Source of the DNA: Nocardia terrae
GTDB lineage: Bacteria; Actinomycetota; Actinomycetes; Mycobacteriales; Mycobacteriaceae
Length of the DNA: 64,000 nt
Direction: 5' to 3'
Assembly (NCBI RefSeq): GCF_009760405.1
Contig: NZ_WRPP01000001.1
Span: 1,488,001 to 1,552,000, forward strand
The stretch's first letter is position 1. The number at the start of each line of letters is the position of its first letter. Made by a program: the position numbers and the translations under genes. Shown piece by piece: positions 37,222 through 44,475 of this stretch. The notes beneath the pieces were generated by a model. The model was not told where the DNA came from and searched no databases. It saw only the letters and a list, made by a program, of their open reading frames with translations.

Positions 37222-38436
37222 CTAGGCGCTACCGGCCACCCACTGATCCCAGCTGAGCGTCCAGTCGCCGTTCTGCCACACCTCGAGCGGCGCGCCGCCG
37301 GTGTTGTGCACCTCCACCACGTCGCCGGGGTTCGCGAAGTTGAAGAACCACTGCGCGTTCTCGGCATTGAGATTGAGGCAGCCGTGCGAGGTGTCGGTAT
37401 TGCCCTGCGCCCACACCGTGGAATCCAGTTCGTGCAGGTAGATGCCGTCGGTGCTGATGCGGGTGGCCCAGCTGATGGCCTCCTTGTAGCCCAGCCGCGA
37501 ATTCACCGGCAGGCCGTAGGTCGAGGAGTCCATGATCACCGGATTGGCCTTGTCCATGACCGTGTAGGTCCCGGGCATGGTCCAGAACGTGAATGTCTTG
37601 CCGGCGATGGTCTCGCTGCCGCCGCGCCCCATGGAGGTGGGCATGGTGCGGATCAGCTGACCGTTCTCGAACACCTGCACCTGATGGGTGTTGTCGTCGG
37701 CGATCGACACGTGCGAGGGCCCGATCACGAAGTTGGCCTTCGAGTCCTCCTGGCCGAAGAGCCCGTTGCCGACCTCGACGCCGTAGATGTTGGCCGCCAC
37801 GCTCACCTTGGTGCCGGTCTTCCAGTACTCCTTGGGCCGCCAGTGCGCATTGCGGTTGTCCATCCAGTACCAGGCCCCGTCCACCGGCGGATCCGTGGTG
37901 ACCACCAGCCGCTTCTGCGCCGCGGCCCGGTCGGTGATGTCCTCGTCGAAGTGCGCGACGATGACCATGCCCACGCCGTAGCTGTTGCCGTCGACGATGG
38001 CCTGCCCGCCGGTGGTGTTCAGGTACACCTTGGTCTGGTTCTTGGGTGCGATGGTCGTGAAGGTGGAGGTGACCGGACCCGTGGGACCGGTCACCTCCAT
38101 ACCGGACGCCTTCAGCGTGTAGGTCCGGCTGTAGCCCAGTTGATCGTTGGGCTTCCACGCCGTCTTGTCCGGCGTGAAGGTGCCCGGGATGACCTTGCCG
38201 TCCTCATTGGTGAGGCTGACGTCGGTCAGCACGCCGCTGGTGGTGCTCACCTCGACCGGGGCGGACGGATCCACCTTGTCCGTGCCCTGTGCCGGGGTGA
38301 GGGTGATGGACTGCGCGGCCGGGGTCCGCGGACCCACCTTCCCGCTCGGGAGATTGGACGAGCAGGCCGCCAGTATCAGTACCAGCGCGATCAACGCGCT
38401 CGCTGCGGCGTTCGCCCGAAAACGGCGGGGTGGCAT
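37222..38436 (-). CDS. L,D-transpeptidase lipoprotein
   Basis: A 404-aa cell-wall cross-linking enzyme of the LdtMt2 type. A lipoprotein signal ends LILAAC with Cys25. Two Ig-like domains cover roughly residues 40-240, then the YkuD catalytic domain carries His335, His351 and nucleophile Cys353 in TDTSHGCLNL, and a short C-terminal subdomain with WQNGDWTLSWDQW follows. It makes 3-3 cross-links in peptidoglycan from the outer face of the membrane and is inhibited by carbapenems in studied relatives. AGGAGGG lies 6 nt before ATG 38436. Confidence 0.93.
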   Translation of the reverse strand: MPPRRFRANAAASALIALVLILAACSSNLPSGKVGPRTPAAQSITLTPAQGTDKVDPSAPVEVSTTSGVLTDVSLTNEDGKVIPGTFTPDKTAWKPNDQLGYSRTYTLKASGMEVTGPTGPVTSTFTTIAPKNQTKVYLNTTGGQAIVDGNSYGVGMVIVAHFDEDITDRAAAQKRLVVTTDPPVDGAWYWMDNRNAHWRPKEYWKTGTKVSVAANIYGVEVGNGLFGQEDSKANFVIGPSHVSIADDNTHQVQVFENGQLIRTMPTSMGRGGSETIAGKTFTFWTMPGTYTVMDKANPVIMDSSTYGLPVNSRLGYKEAISWATRISTDGIYLHELDSTVWAQGNTDTSHGCLNLNAENAQWFFNFANPGDVVEVHNTGGAPLEVWQNGDWTLSWDQWVAGSA

Positions 38437-38547
38437 GGCTTCCCTCCTGTAATCGCCGTGCGCCGCACTGCTGCACAGCATCTTCTTACTGCCCAGCGTA
38501 GTAGATTACCCTGCGTTTTCGATCTTCCAGACCCAGGTCATGCTGTC

Positions 38548-38604
38548 GAAATGACAACGATGTGAGACACACACCGCGACATGCCGATCGGCTGTTGTCA
38601 TTTC
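38548..38604 (-). terminator. Stem-loop at the end of the cupredoxin-phosphoesterase operon
   Basis: GAAATGACAAC (38548-38558) and GTTGTCATTTC (38594-38604) are exact 11-bp inverted copies; flanking GCTG/CAGC extends the stem past a 3-nt bulge. The right arm covers the phosphoesterase stop codon. It could end that transcript or be a site ahead of the L,D-transpeptidase gene. Confidence 0.45.
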
Positions 38605-39551
38605 AGCGTTTGTTCTTTGATAGCGAGCTGCTGTTGACCCTTTTGATACGTGACTTCGCGAATCCCCAGGGCCTCGTGCAACTTGCCCGCGGGCAGCGTC
38701 ACCGGCTTGGGTGCGGGCCCGTCGCCGGGTTTGGGCAGGGGATAGGCGGTGGTGGTGCCGCTGTAGAAGGTGACATTGCCCTCGGTCTTCGTGAACAGTT
38801 GGTGCACATGGCCGTTGAGGCAGGTCACCGACGAGAAGCGCTTCATGTAACTGAGCGCTTGGGTGGCATCGTCTGTGCCCCAGCCCCATTGGGGGTACAT
38901 GGCGAACAGCGGGATGTGGCTGAACACGATGATCGGTGTGTCGCTGGACAATCCGGCCACGTCCTTCTGGACGAAGTCGAGCTGGTCCTGTCCGAGATGT
39001 CCGAGATCCTTGAGGTTCAAGGTGTTGACCAGTCCGATCACGTGCACGCCCGCGATGTCGAAGCTGTACCAGCCGTCACCGCGCGTGCCGTTACCGAAGA
39101 CCGACCGGTATCGCGAGCCGCCGTCGTCACTCGAATCGTGTTCTCCCGGAACGGTGAACACGTGCGGCGTCTTGAACCCCTGCATCATCTGCTTGACCTG
39201 ATCGAACTGCTCCTGGGTCGCCAGATGCGTGAGATCGCCGGTGTGAATGATGAAGTCGGGTTCGTACCCCAGCGAATTCACCTGGGAGACGGCCTCGGCG
39301 AAGGTGTCGGTCACGCTGGTGTTCGCCGTGCCGGTGAAGCCGATATGACTGTCACTGACCTGCGCGAACCGCAGCGTGGGCCGCTCGGGCGCGGCCGCGG
39401 CGGTGCCCGCCACGTGCGAGACCACCTCCCCGCCGACCACCGCCAGGCCCACCGCCGCCCCGAACCACGCGCTGTGGCGCATGAGCTGGCGGCGGGTCAT
39501 CTGCTGCGGATCGTGCGAGGCTTCGTCGTCGAAGCGGTCGTACGTGCTCAT
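38598..39551 (-). CDS. Tat-exported metallophosphoesterase
   Basis: A 317-aa calcineurin-like phosphoesterase. The N-terminus has a Tat signal (RRQLMR at residues 20-25, then a hydrophobic stretch to TAAAA). Metal-site motifs are DSH (Asp67, His69), GDLTH (Asp106), GEHD (residues 136-139), SHIP (His212) and NGHVH (His248, His250). The third motif has Glu137 in place of the usual metal-binding Asn. Start overlaps the cupredoxin stop by 4 bp, so a dinuclear-metal enzyme is co-made with a copper protein on the cell surface. Substrate unknown. Confidence 0.9.
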   Translation of the reverse strand: MSTYDRFDDEASHDPQQMTRRQLMRHSAWFGAAVGLAVVGGEVVSHVAGTAAAAPERPTLRFAQVSDSHIGFTGTANTSVTDTFAEAVSQVNSLGYEPDFIIHTGDLTHLATQEQFDQVKQMMQGFKTPHVFTVPGEHDSSDDGGSRYRSVFGNGTRGDGWYSFDIAGVHVIGLVNTLNLKDLGHLGQDQLDFVQKDVAGLSSDTPIIVFSHIPLFAMYPQWGWGTDDATQALSYMKRFSSVTCLNGHVHQLFTKTEGNVTFYSGTTTAYPLPKPGDGPAPKPVTLPAGKLHEALGIREVTYQKGQQQLAIKEQTLK

Positions 39552-40039
39552 TGCGTCACCACCACGGTCGCGTGCATGAACGGATGAATCGAGCAGACAT
39601 AGGCGAAGCTGCCCGCCTTGGTGAAGGTGAAGGTGTACGTCGCGTTGTTGCCCAGCGTCGGCGAACGGAACGCGCCGTCGGTGGCGACCACCGTGTGCGG
39701 TTCCTCGTCCTTGTTGGTCCAGGTGACCGTGGTGCCGACCTTGACGGTCAGCGAGCTGGGCCCGAAGGCGAAATTGTCGATGTTGACAGCATTCGGGCCG
39801 GCCGGTGCCGCCGCGGCGGCGGACGAGCTCGGCATGGACATGCCGGGCATACCGGTCGGCCCGCTGCCGTCCGGCGCCATGCCGGGCGTTGCGGTGCCGG
39901 AAGCGAAGGTGATTCCGGGGGCGGCGTTGTCAGGGGCTTTGCCGCCGCCGTTGGAGCTGCACGCACTGGCCGTCAGCAGGGATGCCGCGGCGATCGTGAC
40001 GGCGACGGCCATGCGCCGCCGGCTGCGGGTAGGTCTCAT
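39548..40039 (-). CDS. Cupredoxin-domain lipoprotein (plastocyanin/amicyanin-like)
   Basis: A 163-aa lipoprotein from ATG 40039: basic N-terminus, hydrophobic helix and TASAC lipobox (Cys27), a Gly/Pro/Ser/Met-rich linker, then a cupredoxin fold from residue ~85. Type I copper ligands are His115 (EPHTV), Cys149, His152 and Met155 (YVCSIHPFMH). It should carry one electron outside the membrane. The frame opens at 40093, but the shared promoter-like element ends at 40097, so starts at 40057 or 40039 are preferred; GGAGG lies 11 nt before 40039. Coupled by ATGA overlap to the phosphoesterase. Confidence 0.88.
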   Translation of the reverse strand: MRPTRSRRRMAVAVTIAAASLLTASACSSNGGGKAPDNAAPGITFASGTATPGMAPDGSGPTGMPGMSMPSSSAAAAAPAGPNAVNIDNFAFGPSSLTVKVGTTVTWTNKDEEPHTVVATDGAFRSPTLGNNATYTFTFTKAGSFAYVCSIHPFMHATVVVTQ

Positions 40040-40096
40040 GAGGGTCCGGGCCTCCATCCGGGATGGGTCCGTTCGCTGCTGCGAACCGGTCATCCA

Positions 40097-40117
40097 TAGA
40101 TAGGGGCGGGGGTTACA
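40097..40117 (-). promoter_or_regulatory. TGTAACCCC-N5-CTATCTA element before the cupredoxin gene
   Basis: On the minus strand this reads TGTAACCCC, five bases, CTATCTA. An identical arrangement with the same spacing lies before the ECF sigma gene (41472-41492). Probably recognised by that sigma factor or a linked regulator. Confidence 0.6.
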
Positions 40118-40154
40118 CGAGGCGGAAACCGCTGTGCGCGTGCGCTATCGAGTT

Positions 40155-40853
40155 CTAGGCGGGTTCGGTGGGCGCGTAAACCTCGATGGTGCCGTTGTTT
40201 TCGCGGACCTGGACGGTGGGCAGTGGCGCGGGCGCCACCTTCAGTTGATGTGTGACCACCTCGCCCTCGATCGAGAAGGAGGTGGAGTGGCACGGGCAGC
40301 GCAGCCGTTCGGCGGGCGCGTCCAGCCACAGCTTGCAGCCCTGATGCGTGCAGACGCCGGAAACCGCGACCGGATTCCCCTTGTCGCGGCGCACGAATCC
40401 GTTCACCGTGCCCACATCGAAGGCGATCGTCGACCCCTCGGCCAGATCCGTGGACCGCGCGATCGGCAGCCACGCACCGGTATTCGGCGACAGCGGCTGC
40501 TGCTGCGCGGCCGGCGGGGAGGCCGGTTGCCCGGAACCGATGAGGGTGCGGTCCACCACCGCGCCGACCGTCGCGGCCGCCGCGGCGGCAGAGGTGCCGA
40601 TCAGCAGATTGCGGCGGCGGTAGCCGGTGCCGTGGCGTGCGTCCGGTTCGGGCTCCTCGTCCATCTCGGCGGCCAGCTTGCGCTGCAGGCTGCTCAGGAA
40701 GTCCTCGCTGGGGGCGTCGCTGCCCATGCGCGCGGCGCGCAGCTCGATGGCCGTGCGCATCTCCTCGGCCTCGACGTCGTCGGGCCGGAAGCCCGTGGAC
40801 TTCTTTCCGGCCAATAGTTCGTCGACGAACCGCCGCACTTCCCGCCCGCTCAC
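40155..40853 (-). CDS. Membrane-anchored Rieske [2Fe-2S] protein with anti-sigma-like N-terminus
   Basis: A 232-aa protein. Residues 1-65 are soluble, charged and helical (EVRRFVDELLAGKK, then MRTAIELRAAR and DFLSSLQRKLAAEM), in the position of an anti-sigma region. A twin-arginine-like RRRNLLIG and one membrane segment (~80-100) follow. The outer domain is a Rieske fold: cluster ligands Cys168/His170 in CTHQGC and Cys186/His189 in CPCH, with Cys173-Cys188 as the usual disulfide. The GTG start overlaps the ECF sigma stop by 4 bp. This pairing suggests the cluster reports extracytoplasmic redox state to the sigma factor; the Rieske assignment is firm, the anti-sigma role is inference. Confidence 0.9.
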   Translation of the reverse strand: MSGREVRRFVDELLAGKKSTGFRPDDVEAEEMRTAIELRAARMGSDAPSEDFLSSLQRKLAAEMDEEPEPDARHGTGYRRRNLLIGTSAAAAAATVGAVVDRTLIGSGQPASPPAAQQQPLSPNTGAWLPIARSTDLAEGSTIAFDVGTVNGFVRRDKGNPVAVSGVCTHQGCKLWLDAPAERLRCPCHSTSFSIEGEVVTHQLKVAPAPLPTVQVRENNGTIEVYAPTEPA

Positions 40854-41422
40854 CGTGCACCTCCCTCGTTCAGCTGGGACGCCATCTGCAACGCCCGATG
40901 CTGCAACACTTTCGCATTGGCCACCGTCACACCCATGCTCTGCGCCGCCTCCTTGACCGAAAGGCCCTGCAGGAAGCGCAGTTCCAGAATGGCCCGGTAG
41001 CGGTCCGGCAGTTCGGCCAGCACCGCCTTGGCGCGACCCTCGGCCCCGGAGTCCGGGAGCTGCTCCGGCGGATCGTCGGCGATATCGCCCTCGATCGCGG
41101 TGATCTCCCGGCCCATGCGCGCCTTCCAGTGCGCGGCCAGCACCGTGCGCGCGGTGGCGCGCAGGTAGGCCCGCACCTCGGGGGCGCTGGCGGTGATGCG
41201 CAGCGGTTTGAGCGCTGCCATGAACACCTCGGCGGTCAGATCCTCGGCGTCGGGCTTATTGCCGACCTTGCCGAACATCAACGCGTACACCCAGGTGACA
41301 TTGTCGCGGTACACCGCTTCCCAACTGGCGTAGCTGTCACCGGCCACCAGCCGCAACTCCCGACCCGAGCTCGTACTCGTGGCAGGCCGCGTCCGGCGCT
41401 CGGATTCCGCTCCTCGCACCAT
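40850..41422 (-). CDS. ECF-family RNA polymerase sigma factor
   Basis: A 190-aa sigma factor. Region 2 is about residues 35-90 (WEAVYRDNVTWVYALMFGKV, then NKPDAEDLTAEVFMAAL); region 4 is about 125-180 (LAELPDRYRAILELRFLQG and EAAQSMGVTVANAKVLQHRAL). It has no C-terminal extension, so an anti-sigma partner is expected; the coupled Rieske protein is the obvious candidate. The TGTAACCCC-N5-CTATCTA element 49 nt upstream is shared with the cupredoxin operon, fitting autoregulation. Confidence 0.92.
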   Translation of the reverse strand: MVRGAESERRTRPATSTSSGRELRLVAGDSYASWEAVYRDNVTWVYALMFGKVGNKPDAEDLTAEVFMAALKPLRITASAPEVRAYLRATARTVLAAHWKARMGREITAIEGDIADDPPEQLPDSGAEGRAKAVLAELPDRYRAILELRFLQGLSVKEAAQSMGVTVANAKVLQHRALQMASQLNEGGAR

Positions 41423-41471
41423 GAACCGCTGCTTTCCGTCTGCACCGCCGACGCGTGTTCACGCCTGTCAG

Positions 41472-41492
41472 TAGATAGCGAACGGGGTTACA
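41472..41492 (-). promoter_or_regulatory. TGTAACCCC-N5-CTATCTA element before the ECF sigma gene
   Basis: Same two blocks and same 5-nt spacing as the element at 40097-40117, 49 nt before the sigma start. I noticed no further copy at other gene starts in the window. Confidence 0.6.
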
Positions 41493-41526
41493 GCGCGGAC
41501 GTTTCGGCGGTTTCGGGCACGGTGTG

Positions 41527-42678
41527 TCACTTCTGGTGGACGGGACGGAGCAGGTTCCCGCGGATCACGCCGTGCACGGTCCTGGCGGCGACCACGGCCC
41601 AGGCGGCGACCAGCAGGGCGTAGAGGGCCACCGCGGTGATGGCGAACAGATCGGCGCCGGTGTGCTGGAACAGGGCGGTGCTGCCGGTGACACAGCAGCC
41701 GACGGGGAAGGTGAAGCCCCACCAGGTCAGGTTGAACGGCATCGACTCGCGGGCGTGCCAGGTGACCGCGACGGCCAGCGCCAGCCACAGCATGGCGAAT
41801 CCCCAGGTGGGAATCCCGAACAGCAGCGAGAACACCTGCATCCCGGCGGCTTCGCTCTTGTTCAGCACGGTGGGGGCGACATTGGCCAGCGATCCGGCCG
41901 CGGTGACGCCCTGCCCCAGCGGACCCAGCACCAGCCACACGGTGGCGACCATCCCGACCGGAGGCAGACCGTGGTGCAGCAGCCGTGACCAGATCAGGGT
42001 GGTGGTGACGAAGGCGGCGATCAGGCTCAGCCCGAACATGGCCAGGCAGGCCACGAACATGGTCAGCCGAGCTTGCCCGGCGGGGGTGTAAGGCACCAGC
42101 AGAGCACCCAGGGCAGCCGACACCATGGGCGGCACCACCGGCATCAGCCAGCCACCGAAAGCCGAATCGGGATCGAAGTTGTGCCGGGTGATCATCCGGT
42201 AGGGAATGCCGGCCGCGGTCAGCAAACCGATCACGGTGCCGACCGACCACAACACCCAATCGACAGTCAGTGCGGCGGTCAGCCCGATGACGTCCTTGCC
42301 GAGCATCAGGGTTCCCGCCCCCACGGTCAGCAACGCCATGGGCAGCGCCCCATAGAACTGCATCATGACCGGATGCATCCCGTGTCCCCGTGCCTCCTCG
42401 GGATACCGCCGCCAATGCATCACCCACGCCCCGACCAACACGATCAGAATCACCGAGGCCAACCCCCACACCCCGGTGGCGACGCCTCGCAGCCCGGGAA
42501 ATCGCACGGGCAGGGTGGCGGCCGCATTGGCGATGATCCCGGTCCCCATCACCACGGCGAACCAGTTGGGAGCCAGATGCCGCAGCGGCTCCCGCCCCTC
42601 ACCCCGCGCCGCCGCGGTTTTGCTCACGCGGACGGCAACAGGGGCATCGGCACTTCTGCGGAAGGTCATCGTGGTCAT
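41527..42678 (-). CDS. TDT-family transporter (TehA/malic-acid permease type)
   Basis: A 383-aa membrane protein with about ten helices. It begins, after a ~25-residue soluble tail, with the TDT signature HLAPNWFAVVMGTGIIANAA and contains FGLPxW-like IPTWGFAMLWLALA and WWGFTFPVGC, characteristic of TehA/Mae1/SLAC1-like channels and carriers. Candidate substrates are C4-dicarboxylates, tellurite or anions. GAGGG lies 7 nt before ATG. An inverted repeat sits upstream. Confidence 0.87.
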   Translation of the reverse strand: MTTMTFRRSADAPVAVRVSKTAAARGEGREPLRHLAPNWFAVVMGTGIIANAAATLPVRFPGLRGVATGVWGLASVILIVLVGAWVMHWRRYPEEARGHGMHPVMMQFYGALPMALLTVGAGTLMLGKDVIGLTAALTVDWVLWSVGTVIGLLTAAGIPYRMITRHNFDPDSAFGGWLMPVVPPMVSAALGALLVPYTPAGQARLTMFVACLAMFGLSLIAAFVTTTLIWSRLLHHGLPPVGMVATVWLVLGPLGQGVTAAGSLANVAPTVLNKSEAAGMQVFSLLFGIPTWGFAMLWLALAVAVTWHARESMPFNLTWWGFTFPVGCCVTGSTALFQHTGADLFAITAVALYALLVAAWAVVAARTVHGVIRGNLLRPVHQK

Positions 42679-42711
42679 GCATCAACCCTCGCCGACCAGC
42701 GTTTCCCCCGG

Positions 42712-42749
42712 TAGAACCCATAATCCAATGGATCCATAGACCGGTTCTA
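42712..42749 (-). promoter_or_regulatory. Inverted repeats upstream of the TDT transporter
   Basis: TAGAACC (42712-42718) and GGTTCTA (42743-42749) form a 7-bp inverted repeat enclosing the perfect 10-bp palindrome ATGGATCCAT (42728-42737). The site is 34 nt before the transporter start and lies between same-strand genes. Confidence 0.4.
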
Positions 42750-42784
42750 TGTCCCTGCTCGATCGGCGAGCGGACGGTAGCCGG

Positions 42785-43747
42785 CTACTGGGCGATGAAT
42801 TTGCGGAGGCTGGCGAGAACGTAGTCGGTGTTCTCGTCGAGGACCCAGTGGTCCGCGCCGGGGACGACATCGGTGGTCACGTTGGTCGCGACCCGGCCCA
42901 TCATGGTGCCGACGCCGGCGCCGATGCTGTCCTGCCCACCGAGGCCCAGCACCGGAACGGCCAGTTTGCCGTCCTTGGCGATCATGGCGTCGATCGCCTT
43001 GTCGCCGGTCGGCTTCTGGCGGTAGTACTCGAGTCCAGCATGCGTGCGCCCCGGCTTGCTGAAGGCCGCGATGTAGGCGTCGCTCTCCGCTTTGTCGATC
43101 GCGCCGCCCTTCGCCTCCTTGTAGAACGAGCCGTAGAAGGCGGATTCCTTACCGGCGATCAACTGTTCGGCGAGTTGGTCTTTGGCTCCGAGCGCCATCC
43201 AGTCGAACCAGAGGTAATCGGGCTTCTCGAGCGCGAACTTCCCGTAGTCACTGCTCGGCGCGGCCTCCATGATCGCCAAATGCCCCAGATCCGAACGGTA
43301 TTCGTCCGCGTAGGCCAGTCCGATCTCCCCGCCCCAGTCGTGCGCGAACAAATCGAACTTCCCCAGATTCAACTTCTGCGCGACCGCATGCACATCGGTG
43401 GCGACATTCAGCGCCTGATAGCCCTCGTCCGACTTGGCGAACCCGGAATCCCCCATCCCGCGCAGATCGATCGCCACTACCGTGTGATCCCTCGCCAGGT
43501 CCGGAGCCAACTTCGACCAGGCCCGCCACGTTTCCGGCCAGCCGTGCAGCAATACGATCCCGGGTCCCTGCCCGCCGACCACGTAATGCACACTCACGCC
43601 ATCGTTGTCGACGGTGCCGTCATGAAACCCGGGCAAGGGCTCCGCCGCGGCCGACTGCGACGACGAACACCCAGTAGCCAGCGTGGCCGCCATGCCCAGC
43701 GCGGCGGCGAGCGGTACGAGTCTTCCCAGAAACGCGTTGAAGCGCAT
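42785..43747 (-). CDS. Epoxide-hydrolase-like alpha/beta hydrolase, lipoprotein
   Basis: A 320-aa enzyme anchored by a lipoprotein signal (LATGC, Cys27). The hydrolase core shows the oxyanion motif HGWPETW, the strand VVAIDLRGMGDS, and the nucleophile elbow AHDWGG where Asp replaces serine, as in epoxide hydrolases and haloalkane dehalogenases. The late histidine is in GADHWVLDE. A secreted, membrane-tethered epoxide hydrolase relative is uncommon compared with cytosolic ones. Monocistronic in appearance. Confidence 0.88.
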   Translation of the reverse strand: MRFNAFLGRLVPLAAALGMAATLATGCSSSQSAAAEPLPGFHDGTVDNDGVSVHYVVGGQGPGIVLLHGWPETWRAWSKLAPDLARDHTVVAIDLRGMGDSGFAKSDEGYQALNVATDVHAVAQKLNLGKFDLFAHDWGGEIGLAYADEYRSDLGHLAIMEAAPSSDYGKFALEKPDYLWFDWMALGAKDQLAEQLIAGKESAFYGSFYKEAKGGAIDKAESDAYIAAFSKPGRTHAGLEYYRQKPTGDKAIDAMIAKDGKLAVPVLGLGGQDSIGAGVGTMMGRVATNVTTDVVPGADHWVLDENTDYVLASLRKFIAQ

Positions 43748-43846
43748 AGTTTTCGAACCTCTGTCCAGTGACTGCCGTAGTGGAGACCCCTGTCACGATC
43801 CCCGTACCGCTGGCAACTCACTGGCAGTGCCGTCGACGCGGTTCGG

Positions 43847-44419
43847 CTACTCCGCTGGTGCCGGTGGGGCGGCCTTGCGGAGGACTTCGAGGAAGGCTCG
43901 CATCCACTGGGGGTGGTCGGGCCAGGCTCGGCCGGTGACGAGGTTGCCGTCGATGTGGTCGGGGCTGTCGATCCAGGTCGCGCCGGCGGCAACGACATCC
44001 GGTTCCAGGGCGGGGTAGCTGCTGGAGGTGCGGTCGCGGAGGACGCCCGCGGCGGCGAGGATGAGAGGGCCGTGGCAGAGGGCACCGATCGGCTTGTCGG
44101 ATTCGGCGAAGTGCTGGACTATGCGGCGGCAGTCCTGGTCCGTGCGCAGGTATTCCGGGGCTCGGCCGCCGGGGATGATCAAGGCCGCGTACCGGGTCGG
44201 GTCGACCTCGGTGAAGGCGAGGTCGGAAGGCCAGGTGCGGCCGAGTTTTTCGGTGTAGGTGTCGAAGCCCTCGGTGAAGTCGTGGACCACGAATTGGAGT
44301 TGTTTGCGGGTGGGGGCCGCGATGTCGACCTCGTAGCCCTCTTCCAGCAGGCGCTGGTAGGGGTACATGACCTCGAGGTCTTCGGCGGCGTCACCGGTGA
44401 TCAAGAGCACCTTCGTCAT
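43847..44419 (-). CDS. DJ-1/PfpI family protein
   Basis: A 190-aa flavodoxin-like protein of the DJ-1/PfpI/GATase1-like superfamily. The nucleophile elbow is GALCHGP with Cys115 and His116, and PGGRAPEYLR is typical of the PfpI group. Members act as glyoxalases, chaperones or hydrolases on glycated molecules. GGGAGG lies 5 nt before ATG 44419; the frame stays open to 45922 only by base bias over the UbiB gene. Probably transcribed with the upstream UbiB kinase, 56 bp away. Confidence 0.88.
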   Translation of the reverse strand: MTKVLLITGDAAEDLEVMYPYQRLLEEGYEVDIAAPTRKQLQFVVHDFTEGFDTYTEKLGRTWPSDLAFTEVDPTRYAALIIPGGRAPEYLRTDQDCRRIVQHFAESDKPIGALCHGPLILAAAGVLRDRTSSSYPALEPDVVAAGATWIDSPDHIDGNLVTGRAWPDHPQWMRAFLEVLRKAAPPAPAE

Positions 44420-44475
44420 GGCGCACCTCCCAGGAAATCGTATCGGGATGGGCTGTGCGCCAAGGCGGTTTCGGG

